Shown piece after piece: positions 37,132 through 48,964 of a stretch of DNA of 64,000 nucleotides. The notes under the pieces were generated by a model. That model did not search any database, had not been told where the DNA came from, and worked only from the letters and a program-made list of their open reading frames with translations. The stretch covers positions 2,060,001-2,124,000 of the forward strand of contig OX392528.1 of assembly GCA_947623455.1 (NCBI GenBank), read 5' to 3'. Source of the stretch: Mimachlamys varia. Lineage: Eukaryota; Mollusca; Bivalvia; Pectinida; Pectinidae. Numbering within the stretch: position 1 is the stretch's first letter; every line of letters starts with the position of its first letter. Position numbers and translations under genes: made by a program.

Positions 37132-37861
37132 TGGCTAGTCATTAGGCGTAAGTTTACGCCATATATTTCAAACGTATGTGGAAAATCATCACTACTCTAC
37201 CTTCACAAAGATTTCATTCTGATGACTGAGAGCACGTACAGAAAATGTCTACAGCTACAGGGCATCAAACTCGGATACAATTTGGCTAATGTAGGCTAAG
37301 TGAATAGCCAGTGAAATTGGCTAATGTTACAACATATAGGCTAAGTAAACTGCCAGAATAAATTGGCTTACAACATAGGCTAAGATCAACAGTCAGGTTA
37401 AAACACACTGGATCCTAGTAACATACTTCATGCTTTCAATGTTCAAATTTTCATCTGTATCATTATGTCCTATGATAATTATCAGAGAATTTCTTCAATA
37501 TATGTATTTAGAATGGCAAGAGATTAATGTTTAGTTTGATCACAACCCGAATATATACTGACAAATGATTTCAAAATTAGAGTAAATGCAACAAAGCATT
37601 TTCATTTTTATATAAATAATTGAACTGATGAATATTTGATGTATGAAATATGTTTCTATGATATGTAAATATATCAAATCCGAACATACATAGATATTAG
37701 TTTTAAATGCAAATTATATCGGGAATATTGTGAATGGTGTAATTGTCACAGAAATGAGTCTGTGAGAGTGTGGCTGGATATTACCATATTTACAAGGTGT
37801 ATGTAACATGTCACCTGGTATCTGTGCCAGGTAGTAGTACATGTAAGGAGATATGTAAACA

Positions 37862-38330
37862 CAGGTGTGTTGTGTAATGATGTAAAAACAGGTGTGTTGT
37901 GTAATGATGTAAAAACAGATGTGTTGTGTAATGATGTAAAAACAGGTGTGTTGTGTAATGATGTAAAAACAGGTGTGTCGAATAATGATGTAAAAACAGG
38001 TGTGTTGTGTAATGATGTAAAAACAGGTGTGTTGTGTAATGATGTAAAAACAGGTGTGTTGTGTGATGATGTAAAGAGTGAGTGTGTTGTGTGATGATGT
38101 AAAGAGTGAGTGTGTAATGATGTATAGAGTGAGTGTGTTGTGTAATGACGTAAAGAGTGAGTGTGTTGTGTAAGGATGTAGAGAGTGAGTGTGTTGTGTA
38201 ATGATGTATATAGTTAGTGTGTTGTGTAATGATGTAAAGAGCGAGTGTGTTGTGTAATGATGTAAAGAGTGAGTGTGTTGTGTAATGATTTATAGAGTGA
38301 GTGAAAATAATGTAGAAAATATGTGATAAT
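37862..38330. repeat. 25-28 bp minisatellite in two blocks
   Basis: First block repeats GTGTTGTGTAATGATGTAAA then AACAG; from about 38075 the tail changes to GAGTGAGT, giving 27-28 bp units. Two subfamilies adjoin, suggesting a founder shift. Confidence 0.92.
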
Positions 38331-41300
38331 TTATAGAGTTCAGCAGTTACAGCATCTGGAGCATTTTGCATCCAGTTGTCATGGTTACATAATATATACA
38401 ATATTTGTCTGATCTTCAAATATATCTTATCTGATAAATTGACATTGTTCCAAAAATCCAAAAATAAATTAACTTGATTTTTAATTTTTGTTTTGTTTTT
38501 TTCATATTGAAATTTTCTATTCAATATTTCGAGAGTCCATATTTCATAAAATAATATTAAACTATATTTTAGTACATTTCACCAATTTATGTACAAAATG
38601 TAGAATCAAAGATTAAAAATGTTGTTTTTAACTCATTCTCCCCTGAAGACACATTTGAACTCTTCTAATTCAGAGGTTGTTATAGTTCATTATGAAGTTT
38701 CAGGGGTAGGTGAGTAAACCCCTTCATTATAGCCATGAACTGACTTTTTTAAATAAGATCCAAATCAAAAGTGTGTACTCCTTCTGGATAAATATATTAT
38801 TTACACCCCTTCACATAACACACACAAAGGTGTTCCAAAATACCAAAAAAAAATGTATCATATAAACAGCTGTATCTAAATGGAAAAGCATTTAATTCGG
38901 AGGGAATCATTGTATAAGGGTATAACAAAATATAAGTCCATATCAAACTTGGCTCGGATTGTTCTAATAGTTCAAAACAAAATTGTGCTTTTCCTGTAAC
39001 AAATGGCTGCATTAACAACTTGTTACCTAAATTGAAAGATGTTCAACATATCTTTGAGTAAAAAAATAATTCCCATAATCCAACACCTTAACCTTACAAC
39101 TTCTTCTCATAACCATATAAACCATAAAATACCTTCATATCTCTTTCAGGATGTTTTCTGATTTGCAAAATAAAAAAAAATAAAAAATGTTCAATTGAAT
39201 CTTATAAGAAATTTCAAAACAAAACTTTCTTTAAAAAATATAGATCTACTTACTTAATTCAAGCGAGAAAAACTTGTCTAAACCTTCAAATAAAAATAAA
39301 AATACCCTCCAATGAATTAGTAGACTGGAAATCCTTCATAAAATCTAACTGATCTGTTTTAGATATTTTTGTAATAAGTAGTCTGAGGCAGTCAGGGTTT
39401 AGACAAGTTTTTAAAATACGAAAAAAATGATAAACCGATTAACTTGTGCCAAAAGAAAAAAATACAAGACAAAGAAAAACCAGATAAAAATAAATAAAGG
39501 AGACTGCCTTAGACTACTTAGTTCACTGGAGGGGAGACAACTCTAAACAAATGACAGCAAAGTTGTAAATAAAGTTTTGAGTATTTATATCCAAAAATGT
39601 CATTGCATTAACGTTTTGAACTAATTTAATCTAAATCAAAAATGTAATTATGTTTTAGATTGATTGCATTATATAAATATCTTTAACTCACTTAATTTCA
39701 CTTAATTTAGAAAATAAATTCTGCTAGCTGTCTCGTATACATGTTAGTATCAGTGATATTTAAAAACTCTTCTGTTAAGATTCCTTTGCAGTTCCCTGAA
39801 AAAAAACATACAAAATAAATCTTAACAGAAAGATAATTGTTGTTGATACCAAAAAGTATCTCATAAATTCTAATACATAGCAGCAAAAACAACCCAGAAA
39901 CAGGCCTTGTCAAATAAAACAAACAAAATACGTAAACTGTCCAAACCGTCACCACTGATCACAAGTGGAGATAGTCATAAGACAGAAGATTGTGTGATTT
40001 CAATCCTGTGTTACATACACAAGTCTTGCTGATGTAGCATGACAAATTGATATTCAATGTTAGTTTTCACTATTTGCCACAATTCTGCCAACAACTAGTT
40101 GAGTCAGGTCTCAAAAGCTCAGCCAATCAAATTCAAGATCTAGAATGATGTCAAGTTTGACTGGCTCAGCAAGGTAAGCTTTAAGTTAAGCTTGAGTCGA
40201 GGATTGAGGTAACTCAAGCATTGTAAGGAAAACTGTGGCAAAGCAGCTTCATGAATGGACGGAATACAGACACAAGTCTGTTGTCAGGGTTAGTATATCA
40301 TTGTCATGGCAACACTAGACAACAGCTCCTAGCCCCTCTACAACATTTAAAAAACTACTTTTTTTAGATCTTTTGGGTCCTAATAACAATTTTACTTTTA
40401 AACTTAAAATTTTTCTAATTTGGTTAATTTTCATAACAAGGGAAACAATTTCTGATATAAAAGAACACAAAGCTGACAGTTTAAAAGAGTAACAAAATTA
40501 ACAAAAAATTAACAAAGTATCAATCAATTTAACAAAAAAAAAGTGGTTAACAATTTACAACAACTGAGTGTAGTATTGGAGCTAGAGTCCATTCTCTACT
40601 GCTGCCTTCTACAAACAACTAGAATATAAACTCTATATATATAACAAATAAATACTGCACCAACAGAAACTTAACAACTGTGTATCACAGTCAAGCTTAA
40701 CTTTCACAGTGTTCCTTGTAAACGTAAGAATCTGTTGAATTCTACTTGTAATAGTTAGCGCTCCAACAATAGTTATTGCTGGCTTTGTCATATTATGCAC
40801 ATATAACATCATCAAATCCGAAGTCTCAAACTCGACTCAGTAAAAATAATCATAGTCATTGAAAGAATCCAGTCTGGAACTCGACTGGTACCTTACATAA
40901 AAGGGCTGCATATCTTTGTCAAACATAAATCACAATGTATAAAATGTATATAAAAAAGTTGAATAACTTGGATCAATTAATATGATCCGGGTCATGAGAA
41001 GCTCAGAAATGGCAAATACATGTATAACATAAAAAGCATGGAAGAAATGCAGACCCTTTAGTCAAATATAATTAATAAAAACCAAGAGTCCTATAAACAT
41101 GACTCACACTCCAAGCTAGTCGTCAATAAAAAAGTCTTGATGCTTGTTACACAAACATCTCGTAACTTCACCTCCTGTAACAGTGATGATGGGATGATGG
41201 GATGATATGATAATAAAACTAAATGAACTAGTAGTTGCAATTCCAATAAGACTGTCAAAAGACAGCCAGGAACTTGTCGATGTGATAAATAAGTGTACAT

Positions 41301-41432
41301 CTGGCTCTGTAAGGGCCGGAGTAAGGTGTGGGCACTTGGAGAGCCATCACAGTTGTCTCCCTTGGTGACAAAAATGGTCGCCGGAGTCGCTACATCTTAT
41401 ATATATCTCTGATTTCTCGTCACGAAACATGC

Positions 41433-41442
41433 TCAGCGTGAT
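41433..41442 (-). CDS. proposed terminal coding exon of the receptor (SR-stop)
   Basis: A strong minus-strand acceptor (TTTTGTTTTCATAG) precedes ATCACGCTGA. Joined to the phase-2 end of the previous exon it reads SRSR-stop. If right, the protein ends without an LBD. If exon D is unspliced, the frame instead runs to about 42968. Confidence 0.35.
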
Positions 41443-44400
41443 CTATGAAAACAAAATAAAAATAGCAAATATGAAAAAGATGGAGGTAAATAGAAAATCA
41501 TTTGTATCAACAGTTTAATGGATGATAGTGATTATTGTGAGGGTCAGTAATGGGTACATCCTTTTTAACATAAGTTAACATACACCTAGCGTCCACCACT
41601 GGAGTGACCAGGAGGGACAGTAGCCATCAAAAGCTCTCGGTAAGCTTGGAAAGTATGTTGTGAGTAAGAGTTTAACAAGTTAACCTTGTTTAGCAGACAC
41701 CATGTCATATGGGACCTACTGTAAACTTATCAATATAATGTTGCCTAGCTACCATGAGATTAATGCGACAATCTCCAACCCAAAGGGTTTGGTTGTCTAA
41801 CTGTAATCTCCAACAAGGTTAGACAATCTCTAACCTGAAGGGTTGGTTGGCTAACTGGAAGCTCCACCAAGGTTAGACAATCTCTAACCTGATGGGTTGG
41901 TTGGCTAACTGGAAGCTCCACCAAGGTTAGACAATCTCTAACCTGAAGGGTTTGGTTGTCCAACTGGAATCTCCAACAAGGTTAGACAATCTCTAACACG
42001 AAGGGTTTGATTGCCTAACTGGAAGCTCAACCAAGGTTAGACAATCTCTAACCTGAAGGGTTTGGTTGGCTAACTGGAAGCTCCAACAAGGTTAGACAAT
42101 CTCTAACATGAAGGGTTTGATTGCTTAACTGGAATCTCCGCCAAGGTTAGACAATCTCTAACCTGAAGGGTTTGGTTGCCTAACTGGAAGCTCCACCAAG
42201 GTTAGACAATCTCTAACCTGAAGGGTTTGGTTGTCTAACTGGAGGCTCCACCAAGGTTAGACAATCTCTAACCTGAAGGGTTTGGTTGTCTAACTGGAGT
42301 ATCCACCAAGGTTAGACAATCTCTAACCTGAAGGGTTAGGTTGTCTAACTGGAGGCTCCACCAAGGTTAAACAATCTCTAACCCGGAGATTTCGTTGTCT
42401 AACTGGAGGCTCCACCAAGGTTAGACAATCTCTAACACGAAGGGTTTGGTTGTCTAACTGGAAGCTCCACCAAGGTTATACAATCTCAAACCTGAAGGGT
42501 TTGGTTGCCTAACTGGAAGCTCCACCAAGGTTAGACAATCTCAAACCTGAAGGGTTTGGTTGTCTAACTGGAGGCTCCACCAACGTCAGACAACCGAGTG
42601 ATCCTGCTATATCAGTGGAGCCTCCTCTGGTGCACCCTCGAAGTCCTACTACTGTATTGTATTTGCAGTTATTTGGCATGTATGTAAACAACAGAGTATG
42701 TGGTACTTTAATATCAGCATTCACTTTAGTGAACAAGATTATCTCCCCTTAATGGGTGACATTTTCTGTTAAATCAGGATACACACCCAAAGTGAGTGGG
42801 AGAAAACAAAAAGACACCACAGCCCTCCAGACTATTTTTATATAAAAACATGGACAAAAGTAAGCAGAAAATAAGTTTGTTTCCATTTCATAAAAACTCA
42901 TGGAACTTTAATTTCCATTTTGCTGACCTGAAACATGCTTAAAGTTCTCGGACTTGTTTTATCAACCTCATATGAAAAGTAAACTCATTATCTTATACCT
43001 GTATGTGATATATGTATTGTTATTAAGATGTATTTCTGTGTGGTGGTATCTGGTACAGTTTGCTCTCCGTAGTCTTTTTTTTTTCATTACATCAACGTTT
43101 AGAAAATACTTTTTAGAATTAAGTTTACACAGTAACAAGAACACATACCTGCTAAAACCATCTGTGGTGTTTGTGTAGGTAGGGCTGGGGTGGAGCCTTG
43201 GCATGTTACTTGGGTACTCGGCCTTGATGACAGCAGGGTACTGTTGGCAGTCGGTGTGGAGGGGCTCCTGTGGGGGTGGGGAGTACTGACAACTACTGTG
43301 GGGGGAGTCAGGGTACATACAGTTAGAGTTGGGGCTGGGAGGGTACTGGGTGGAGTGGACAGGTGAGCTATGGAACTGTGGACCACTGTAGTGTGGGGAG
43401 TTGGCTGGGGAGCTCATGTACTGAGAAGTACTGCCTGGGGACCCGGGGCAGGGGTTACTGGGGGAGGGGCAGTACTGGCTAGTACTACCTGGGGAGTGGG
43501 GATAGAGGGGACTCTGGGAGGGGGAGTTCATCTGATATTGGCCAGGATTGAGGGGGGAATCTGAGAAGTTGGGCGAGTTTGGGTACTGTACACTGGTGGA
43601 GGAGTGGTCTGGGTATGTAGGTGTGCTGTGGTCAGGGGTGGGCTCCACAGGCATGTGCTGTGGGGGCACTGGACATCCAGTCCTGTCCATCATACAAGGG
43701 GACCGGGAGGCGAAGTTGTTAGGGTAGTAGTTGAAGTTTTGCTGGGGTTGTCGGGGGGTGGGGCAGGGAACTTTGTCCTGAGCCGGGATTGTCTGTTCTG
43801 TCTGGAGGTAGTCCAGAATTTCATCCATTTCCTCCTCCATGAAGGAGAGAGCAGAGGGCTGGGCCGTGGTCTGGTTATGGCCCATGTTACTGGAAGGAAT
43901 TGGTGCTGCACAGGGGGTCCGGGCTGAGGTCGAGGAGGTGATGGGGGCATGCCAGTTGTTGATGGAGGAGGAGGAAGTCCAGCAGGGGGCTGCCTGGCTC
44001 CCGTGGGAGGTACAGGGAAGGGTGTTACTGCCCAGGGAGCAGTGGTCAGACATAGGGGTCAGCTGGGTATATAGCAGATCGGTGGGAATCGACACCCTCT
44101 TGGTGTCCGTCTGCTCACACGCTGAGTCATTGGACTCTGTCTTGATCTTCTTGCTTGCCAACAAGAAGCCGATGTAAGATGGTTCGTCCACAGACTTGGA
44201 GTCTGAGTCATGCTGGGACATGGGTGAGCCTGCTCCACTGTCATAGGAGGAGTGGGGAGACATCTCACTCAGGGACACTGAGTGAGGACTGTTGCTCTCC
44301 TCAGACAGGTCAGAGAGGTCAGCTCCAGGTGAGCATGACAGAAGGCCGTCACTGTTATCAGACTTCTTGGGGCGACCCATCTTGATGGCTGCAATGACAA

Positions 44401-47368
44401 TATCAATACTGAATTCAATATTTCCAAAATGTGGTAAACTGGAATAAAAAACTAAACTATGAAATCCTGACCTGGTACCCTTAACTGCACTGGGACGACT
44501 ACCACTAAACCTTAACCAAACAGTTACAAGCCCTTACAGTGTCTTATATAATATATATAATTCCTTACTGGGCCCTACATTGTACCTTAGTGGCTCTGTG
44601 TATACCAGGACAAACTTATAAGTCCTTTCAGGGCCCTACATTGTACCTTAGTGGCTCTGTGTATACCAGGACAAACTAAAGTCCTTTCAGGGCCCTACAT
44701 TGTACCTTAGTGGCTCTGTGTATACCAGGACAAACAGGGCTCTACAACTGATGCCCTTTATTCTTGGACAACATGCAACAAGTCCTTTCATGGAGGTTCT
44801 TAACCCGGTTCAGATTGTTAACTTTGAATTGTTTCTATATGTGTCACAAAATTTTATCCTGTCAGTATCAGCTATAATTAATGGACTTCCTTTTACTCAA
44901 TCATTAGATTTGTGGACTGGGAAGCGGGGGTCACAGGTTCAAACCCTGGTACTGTCTTTCCTGTTACACATATACATACTGAGATAAAAAACGATCGGAA
45001 TAAAATGTTTTGTGACACACCCTTGTAAGCCTGTGACATAGCTAGACCAGCTAAGTACATTGACTTTGATAACTGGGACAAAGAAATGACCTACTGCACT
45101 GATGACAAAAACCATACAAATGTCTCTATAAACCTACTTACCTTCTCTTGACATTCCAACAGTGATACATTTCTGGTAGCGACAGAAGCGGCAGTTGTTA
45201 CGGTTACGTGGATTGATGGTACATTTCTTATCTCCCTTGCACACGTAGCTCTGGTTCTCAACCAAACCACGTCGGAAGAATTTCTGTGAAAAAAGACATT
45301 GCCAAATGAGAGATATATGCAATGAATTTAGGTATTTTTGTCCTAACTTGCTTTCATCAAGATATAAGATTATTTTCGAATTGTTCAATAAAACTGACAT
45401 ATTGGTTACATGATGAAATACAAACAAGATCTGTTTCATAAAGGTAAGACGTGGGACACTGTTTATTGAAGGTTAGACATGGGACACTGTTTATTGAAGG
45501 TTAGACGTGGGACACTGTTTATTGAAGGTAAGGCGCGGGTCACTGTTTATTGAAAGTTAGACGTGGGACACTGTTTATTGAAGGTCAGACGTGGGACGAC
45601 GTAAGACACTGTTTACTGAAGGTTAGACGTTAGACACTGTTTACTGAAGGTTAGACGTGGGACACTGTTTATTGAAGGTTAGAAGTGGGACACTGTTTAT
45701 TGAAGGTTAGACGTGGGACACTGTTTACTGAAGGTTAGACGTTAGACACTGTTTACTGAAGGTTAGACGTGGGACACTGTTTATTGAAGTTAAGACATGG
45801 GACACTGTTTATTGAAGGTTGGACATGGGTCACTGTTTACTGAATGTTAGACGGGGGACAATGTTTATTGAAGTTAAGACATCGGACAATGTTTATTGAA
45901 GTTAAGACATGGGACACTATTTATTGAAGGTAAGACGAAGGACACTGTTTCTTGAAGGTAAGACGTCGGACACTGTTTATTGAATGTTAGACGTCGGACA
46001 CTGTTTATTGAATGTTAGACTTGGGACACTGTTTATTGAAGGTTAGACATGGGAAAATGTTTATTGAAGTGAAGACACTGACAATGTTTATTGAAGGTTA
46101 GACGTGGGACACTGTTTATTGAAGGTAAGACATGGGAAAATGTTTATTGAAGTGAAGACATGGACAATGTTTATTGAACGTTAGACGTGGGACACTGTTT
46201 ATTGAAGTGAAGATGTGGGACACAGTGTTTACTGAAGGTTAGATGTGGGACACAGTGTTTACTGAAGGTTAGATGTGGGACACTGTTTACTGAAGGTTAG
46301 ATTTGGGACAATGTTTATTGAAGGTTAGATGTTGGACACTGTTAATTGAAGGTTAGACGTATGACACTGTTTCCTGAAGATTAGACGTGGAAAACAGACC
46401 TTGCATCCTTCACAGGTGTTCACTCCAAAGTGAATACCGTTGGCGATGTCACCACACACCTTACACAACACCTGGCCCTCCGCTGGCTGTACTGTCTCTG
46501 GCTTTTCTGTAACACAAAGCTTACATAGTAACTCATAGAATACAACTTCTCTGTAGAGGAGGAATAAAATACTCACTCACACAGGGAAATAGTGCATAAA
46601 CACCTCACTCACACAGGGAAATAGTGCATAAACACCTCACTCACACAGAGAAATAGTGCATAAACACCTCACTTACACAGAGAAATAGTGCATAAACACC
46701 TCACTCACACAGGGAAATAGTGCATAAACACCTCACTCACACAGGGAAATAGTGCATAAACACCTCACTTACACAGGGAAATAGTGCATAAACACCTCAC
46801 TCACACAGGGAATTAGTGCATAAACACCTCACTCACACAGGGAAATAGTGCATAAACACCTCACTCACACAGGGAAATAGTGCATAAACACCTCACTCAC
46901 ACAGGGAATTAGTGCATAAACACCTCACTCACACAGGGAAATAGTGCATAAACACCTCACTCACACAGGGAAATAGTGCATAAACACCTCACTCACACAG
47001 GGAAATAGTGCATAAACACCTCACATACAAAAACAAAGCAAGCTCAAATTAATATAAATTTCCCTTTTTCACCAAAAAACAATAAGATATTGACTTCAAA
47101 CTTGACATCATGGATATTTTAATTCCTTTTCCCAAAAAGTACACATCAAATCTAATTACATGAAATAAATAATTCTGCCTGATGAAATTCTACTTCCGAA
47201 AAAACATAGATATTTGAGCTCACCTTTACGGCACATTCCTGCCATGAGACATCGCTGGTAGCGACAGTACTGGCACCGAATGCGACCCTGTTTGGCGATG
47301 TCACAGTTTCCATTGCACTGACAGGTGAAGGTCGGCTCACCTTCCTTGGTACAGCGGATGTAAAAACT
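41433..47368 (-). CDS. nuclear receptor with tandem DNA-binding domains (3' part; 5' end outside window)
   Basis: Minus-strand exons 47224-47368, 46400-46506, 45142-45283 and 43149-44388, then a proposed last exon from 41442, join in frame (phases 1, 0, 1, 2) to 547 residues. The first exon encodes the second zinc module of one C4 DBD ([20 protein letters not shown]...CQYC); the next two encode a complete second DBD with P-box CEGCKK, then AIKMGRPKK. Tandem DBDs are known from the 2DBD (NR7) receptors of flatworms, molluscs and some other invertebrates, but those carry a C-terminal ligand-binding domain. Here the C-terminus is Ser/Pro/Gln/Tyr-rich, includes the acidic [16 protein letters not shown], and no LBD was seen in the remaining window. 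The first zinc module of DBD1 and the N-terminus must lie beyond 64000. Likely a nuclear DNA-binding regulator; ligand dependence is unsupported. Confidence 0.82.
41760..42600. repeat. 55-bp minisatellite, about 15 copies, hairpin-forming
   Basis: Unit includes CTCCACCAAGGTTAGACAAT, CTCTAACCTGAAGGG and TTTGGTTGTCTAACTGGA. GGTTAGA-CAATC-TCTAACC forms a 7-bp stem with a 5-base loop in most copies. Lies in the last predicted intron of the receptor. Confidence 0.95.
43149..44388 (-). CDS. receptor exon D: GRPKK hinge and Ser/Pro-rich C-terminal region
   Basis: Acceptor ATTGTCATTGCAG (minus); begins [15 protein letters not shown] after one base from exon C and ends DGFSR at a GTATGT donor. About 413 residues: acidic/Ser block with repeated SP pairs, [30 protein letters not shown], then a long Pro/Ser/Tyr/Gln tract with repeats such as SPGSTSQY. 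Likely disordered transactivation-type region. Shadow frames on the plus strand are ignored. Confidence 0.8.
44568..44732. repeat. short tandem repeat of about 63-66 bp, about 3 copies, intron C/D
   Basis: Units share GGGCCCTACATTGTACCTTA and GTGGCTCTGTGTATACCAGG. Intronic. Confidence 0.85.
44837..45022 (+). repeat. possible tRNA-derived SINE-like insertion
   Basis: GGTTCAAACCC at 44936-44946 matches a Pol III B-box/T-arm pattern. The region is flanked by inverted segments (GTGTCACAAAATTTTATCC near 44840 and GGAATAAAATGTTTTGTGAC near 44998). No full tRNA cloverleaf found; weak. Confidence 0.3.
45142..45283 (-). CDS. receptor exon C: second zinc module of DBD2
   Basis: Acceptor TTTTTTCACAG (minus), phase 0 start; encodes [39 protein letters not shown] and ITVGMSREG before GTAAGT. 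All four cysteines of the second module are present, with the FFRR and GMSR hallmarks. Confidence 0.92.
45440..46385. repeat. 28-bp minisatellite, about 33 copies, receptor intron B/C
   Basis: Unit GGTTAGACGTGGGACACTGT then TTATTGAA; noisy, with many point variants. It begins within about 15 bp of the exon B donor, so it almost touches a splice site on the minus strand. Confidence 0.95.
46400..46506 (-). CDS. receptor exon B: linker and first zinc module of DBD2
   Basis: Acceptor TTTGTGTTACAG (minus); encodes [20 protein letters not shown] through [14 protein letters not shown]. Four zinc cysteines, P-box start CEGCK. The donor is GTCTGT, weaker than consensus. The intron lies directly after CEGCK, as in many nuclear receptors. 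Confidence 0.9.
46560..47027. repeat. 32-bp minisatellite, about 14 copies, receptor intron A/B
   Basis: Unit CTCACTCACACAGGGAAATA then GTGCATAAACAC; highly uniform (TTACAC and AATTAG variants only). Confidence 0.96.
47224..47368 (-). CDS. receptor exon A: second zinc module of DBD1
   Basis: Acceptor TTTTTATTTGCAG (minus), phase 0 start; encodes [40 protein letters not shown] and LMAGMCRK. Cysteine spacing C-x5-C-x9-C-x2-C fits the second module of a nuclear receptor DBD. It starts at the same intron position as exon C, so a preceding exon ending in CxxCK is expected; it was not found to the right end of the window. Confidence 0.88.
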
Positions 47369-48960
47369 CTGCAAATAAAAACCATCCTCATAATAAAATA
47401 TCTGTAAATACATAAAAAAACGCATTGATAATAATAACTTATAATGTATACATCAAAACATATACTCTAAATGTTATGGAGCAATAAAGCATGAGTTTCA
47501 CAATCAAGGGGTCTCTGGAAAACCCCTTAGTTTGAGACCTTAACTTTCAGGGAATAAAATGAATGAAGTATGTGGCACACTGTCTAATAATGGTTCACAA
47601 TCATGCAAAGTTTCATCCCTCTATTTTCACAGGCTAAAAAGTTATGGAGCGGAAACCAATGTGTATCAGACAGACAGACAGATGCAGACAGACATATTAT
47701 GTATATGGACGTATGGACAGAGCGATCACTATAGGACGTCTGTCACCATGAGCCTTAATAACACTGGTTGTGGGTATTGGGCAACGGTTAAGTATAATTA
47801 TAGTTTATAACATTATCATTAATTACAGTGGTTGAGCATATGCTATTTATAAATGAACAGTAACATACAACATTAATAAAGTGCCCTATTTAGCTAACAT
47901 AGGCCACTCTAAATCACTTTTAACAGTACATAGATATATAATCTATTACCATTGACATACACATGTACTTTACAAATCTGAGAGCATTCACAGAGATGCT
48001 TTATCAGTTGCTAACAACTATACTCCAATGCCACCTTGCTAATATCTCCCTTTGTTTATGCCTGTATGTGTGATAGAAATGTATTGTGTTATGTTGGTAG
48101 TGGCACTGTGCTCAGACAGCATCTTTTATATTACCACTTCACTTGAATTCTACATTACAGATACTGCAACATCTACCCCGGACATTATATTATAGATCCA
48201 TCTTGGTTGTTGGAGTTGTCAATAGGTGGAGATTAGGGAATACACTGTAATGATTGGGTATTTGGTTATTATTTCATAACTGAATATAGGACAGGGGGTA
48301 AAAAAGTATTAATTTAATTAATGACTGTATTAATCAATGGTTAATTAGGTTACTCTCAGTAATGGTTGAGAAAATGTGACGCATGGTTTATCAAGGTTTA
48401 TCAATTACCGCTGAGTATATGACATCCTGTGTATTGACATAATTACAAAAAGTATCAGCAATTTGTTCCCTGTCCTCAGGCAGTGTAATAAGTACAGAAA
48501 ATGTACACAATTTCTCCTAAACTGTTTACGTATATCATACTTCAGTTACAGAAAATTACCCAGAAAACCAACATATAATTTCCCCGGAGATATGTAAGTC
48601 CCCTAAACAGTTGAGTTTAATGGTGGCCCTGAGCCACACCTTGACAATTCCTGATTTGAGTAAATGTATGTATATACCTGTATATTGATCCAGTACTTAG
48701 ATCAATGCCAGGGCTCTCAACAAATCAATGGCCTTTACAAAGACGCTGATAATGAATATACATTAAGTGCCTTGTGGATTTCCCAACAGAGTGTCAACAC
48801 CGGTGTCAATACACCTCAGTGTTATTGTTACAGCAAGGTCAAACTCAGAAAGTCTCAAGGCACCATATGGTAATTACACATTTACTTTTTCTGGGTTAAT
48901 AAAATGTCTGAATACCATCAATGTCTGAATAGGACACCTATCTATAACATTAACAGGACC
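47369..48960. other. unique part of the receptor intron, with dispersed repeats
   Basis: No exon recognised on either strand. Holds a CAGACAGA stretch near 47666-47694 and a dispersed repeat at 47878-48225 that matches 20600-20985. Confidence 0.5.
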
Positions 48961-48964
48961 CCAG

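Larger units (their letters stand above)
36080..41432 (-). other. possible long 3'UTR of the nuclear receptor gene
   Basis: AT-rich, U-rich on the minus strand, without recognisable exons. A minus-strand AATAAA (plus-strand TTTATT near 36083) could end the transcript. No splice-supported coding sequence was found, and nothing resembling a ligand-binding domain. Extent is a guess; the region could equally be several introns. Confidence 0.25.

Noticed and set aside
43370..44385. Plus-strand open frames opposite receptor exon D
   Set aside because: Shadows of the Ser/Pro-rich coding exon; no splice support or homology.
44923..44965. A functional tRNA gene
   Set aside because: Only a B-box-like GGTTCAAACCC is present; no acceptor stem, anticodon arm or A-box could be fitted.
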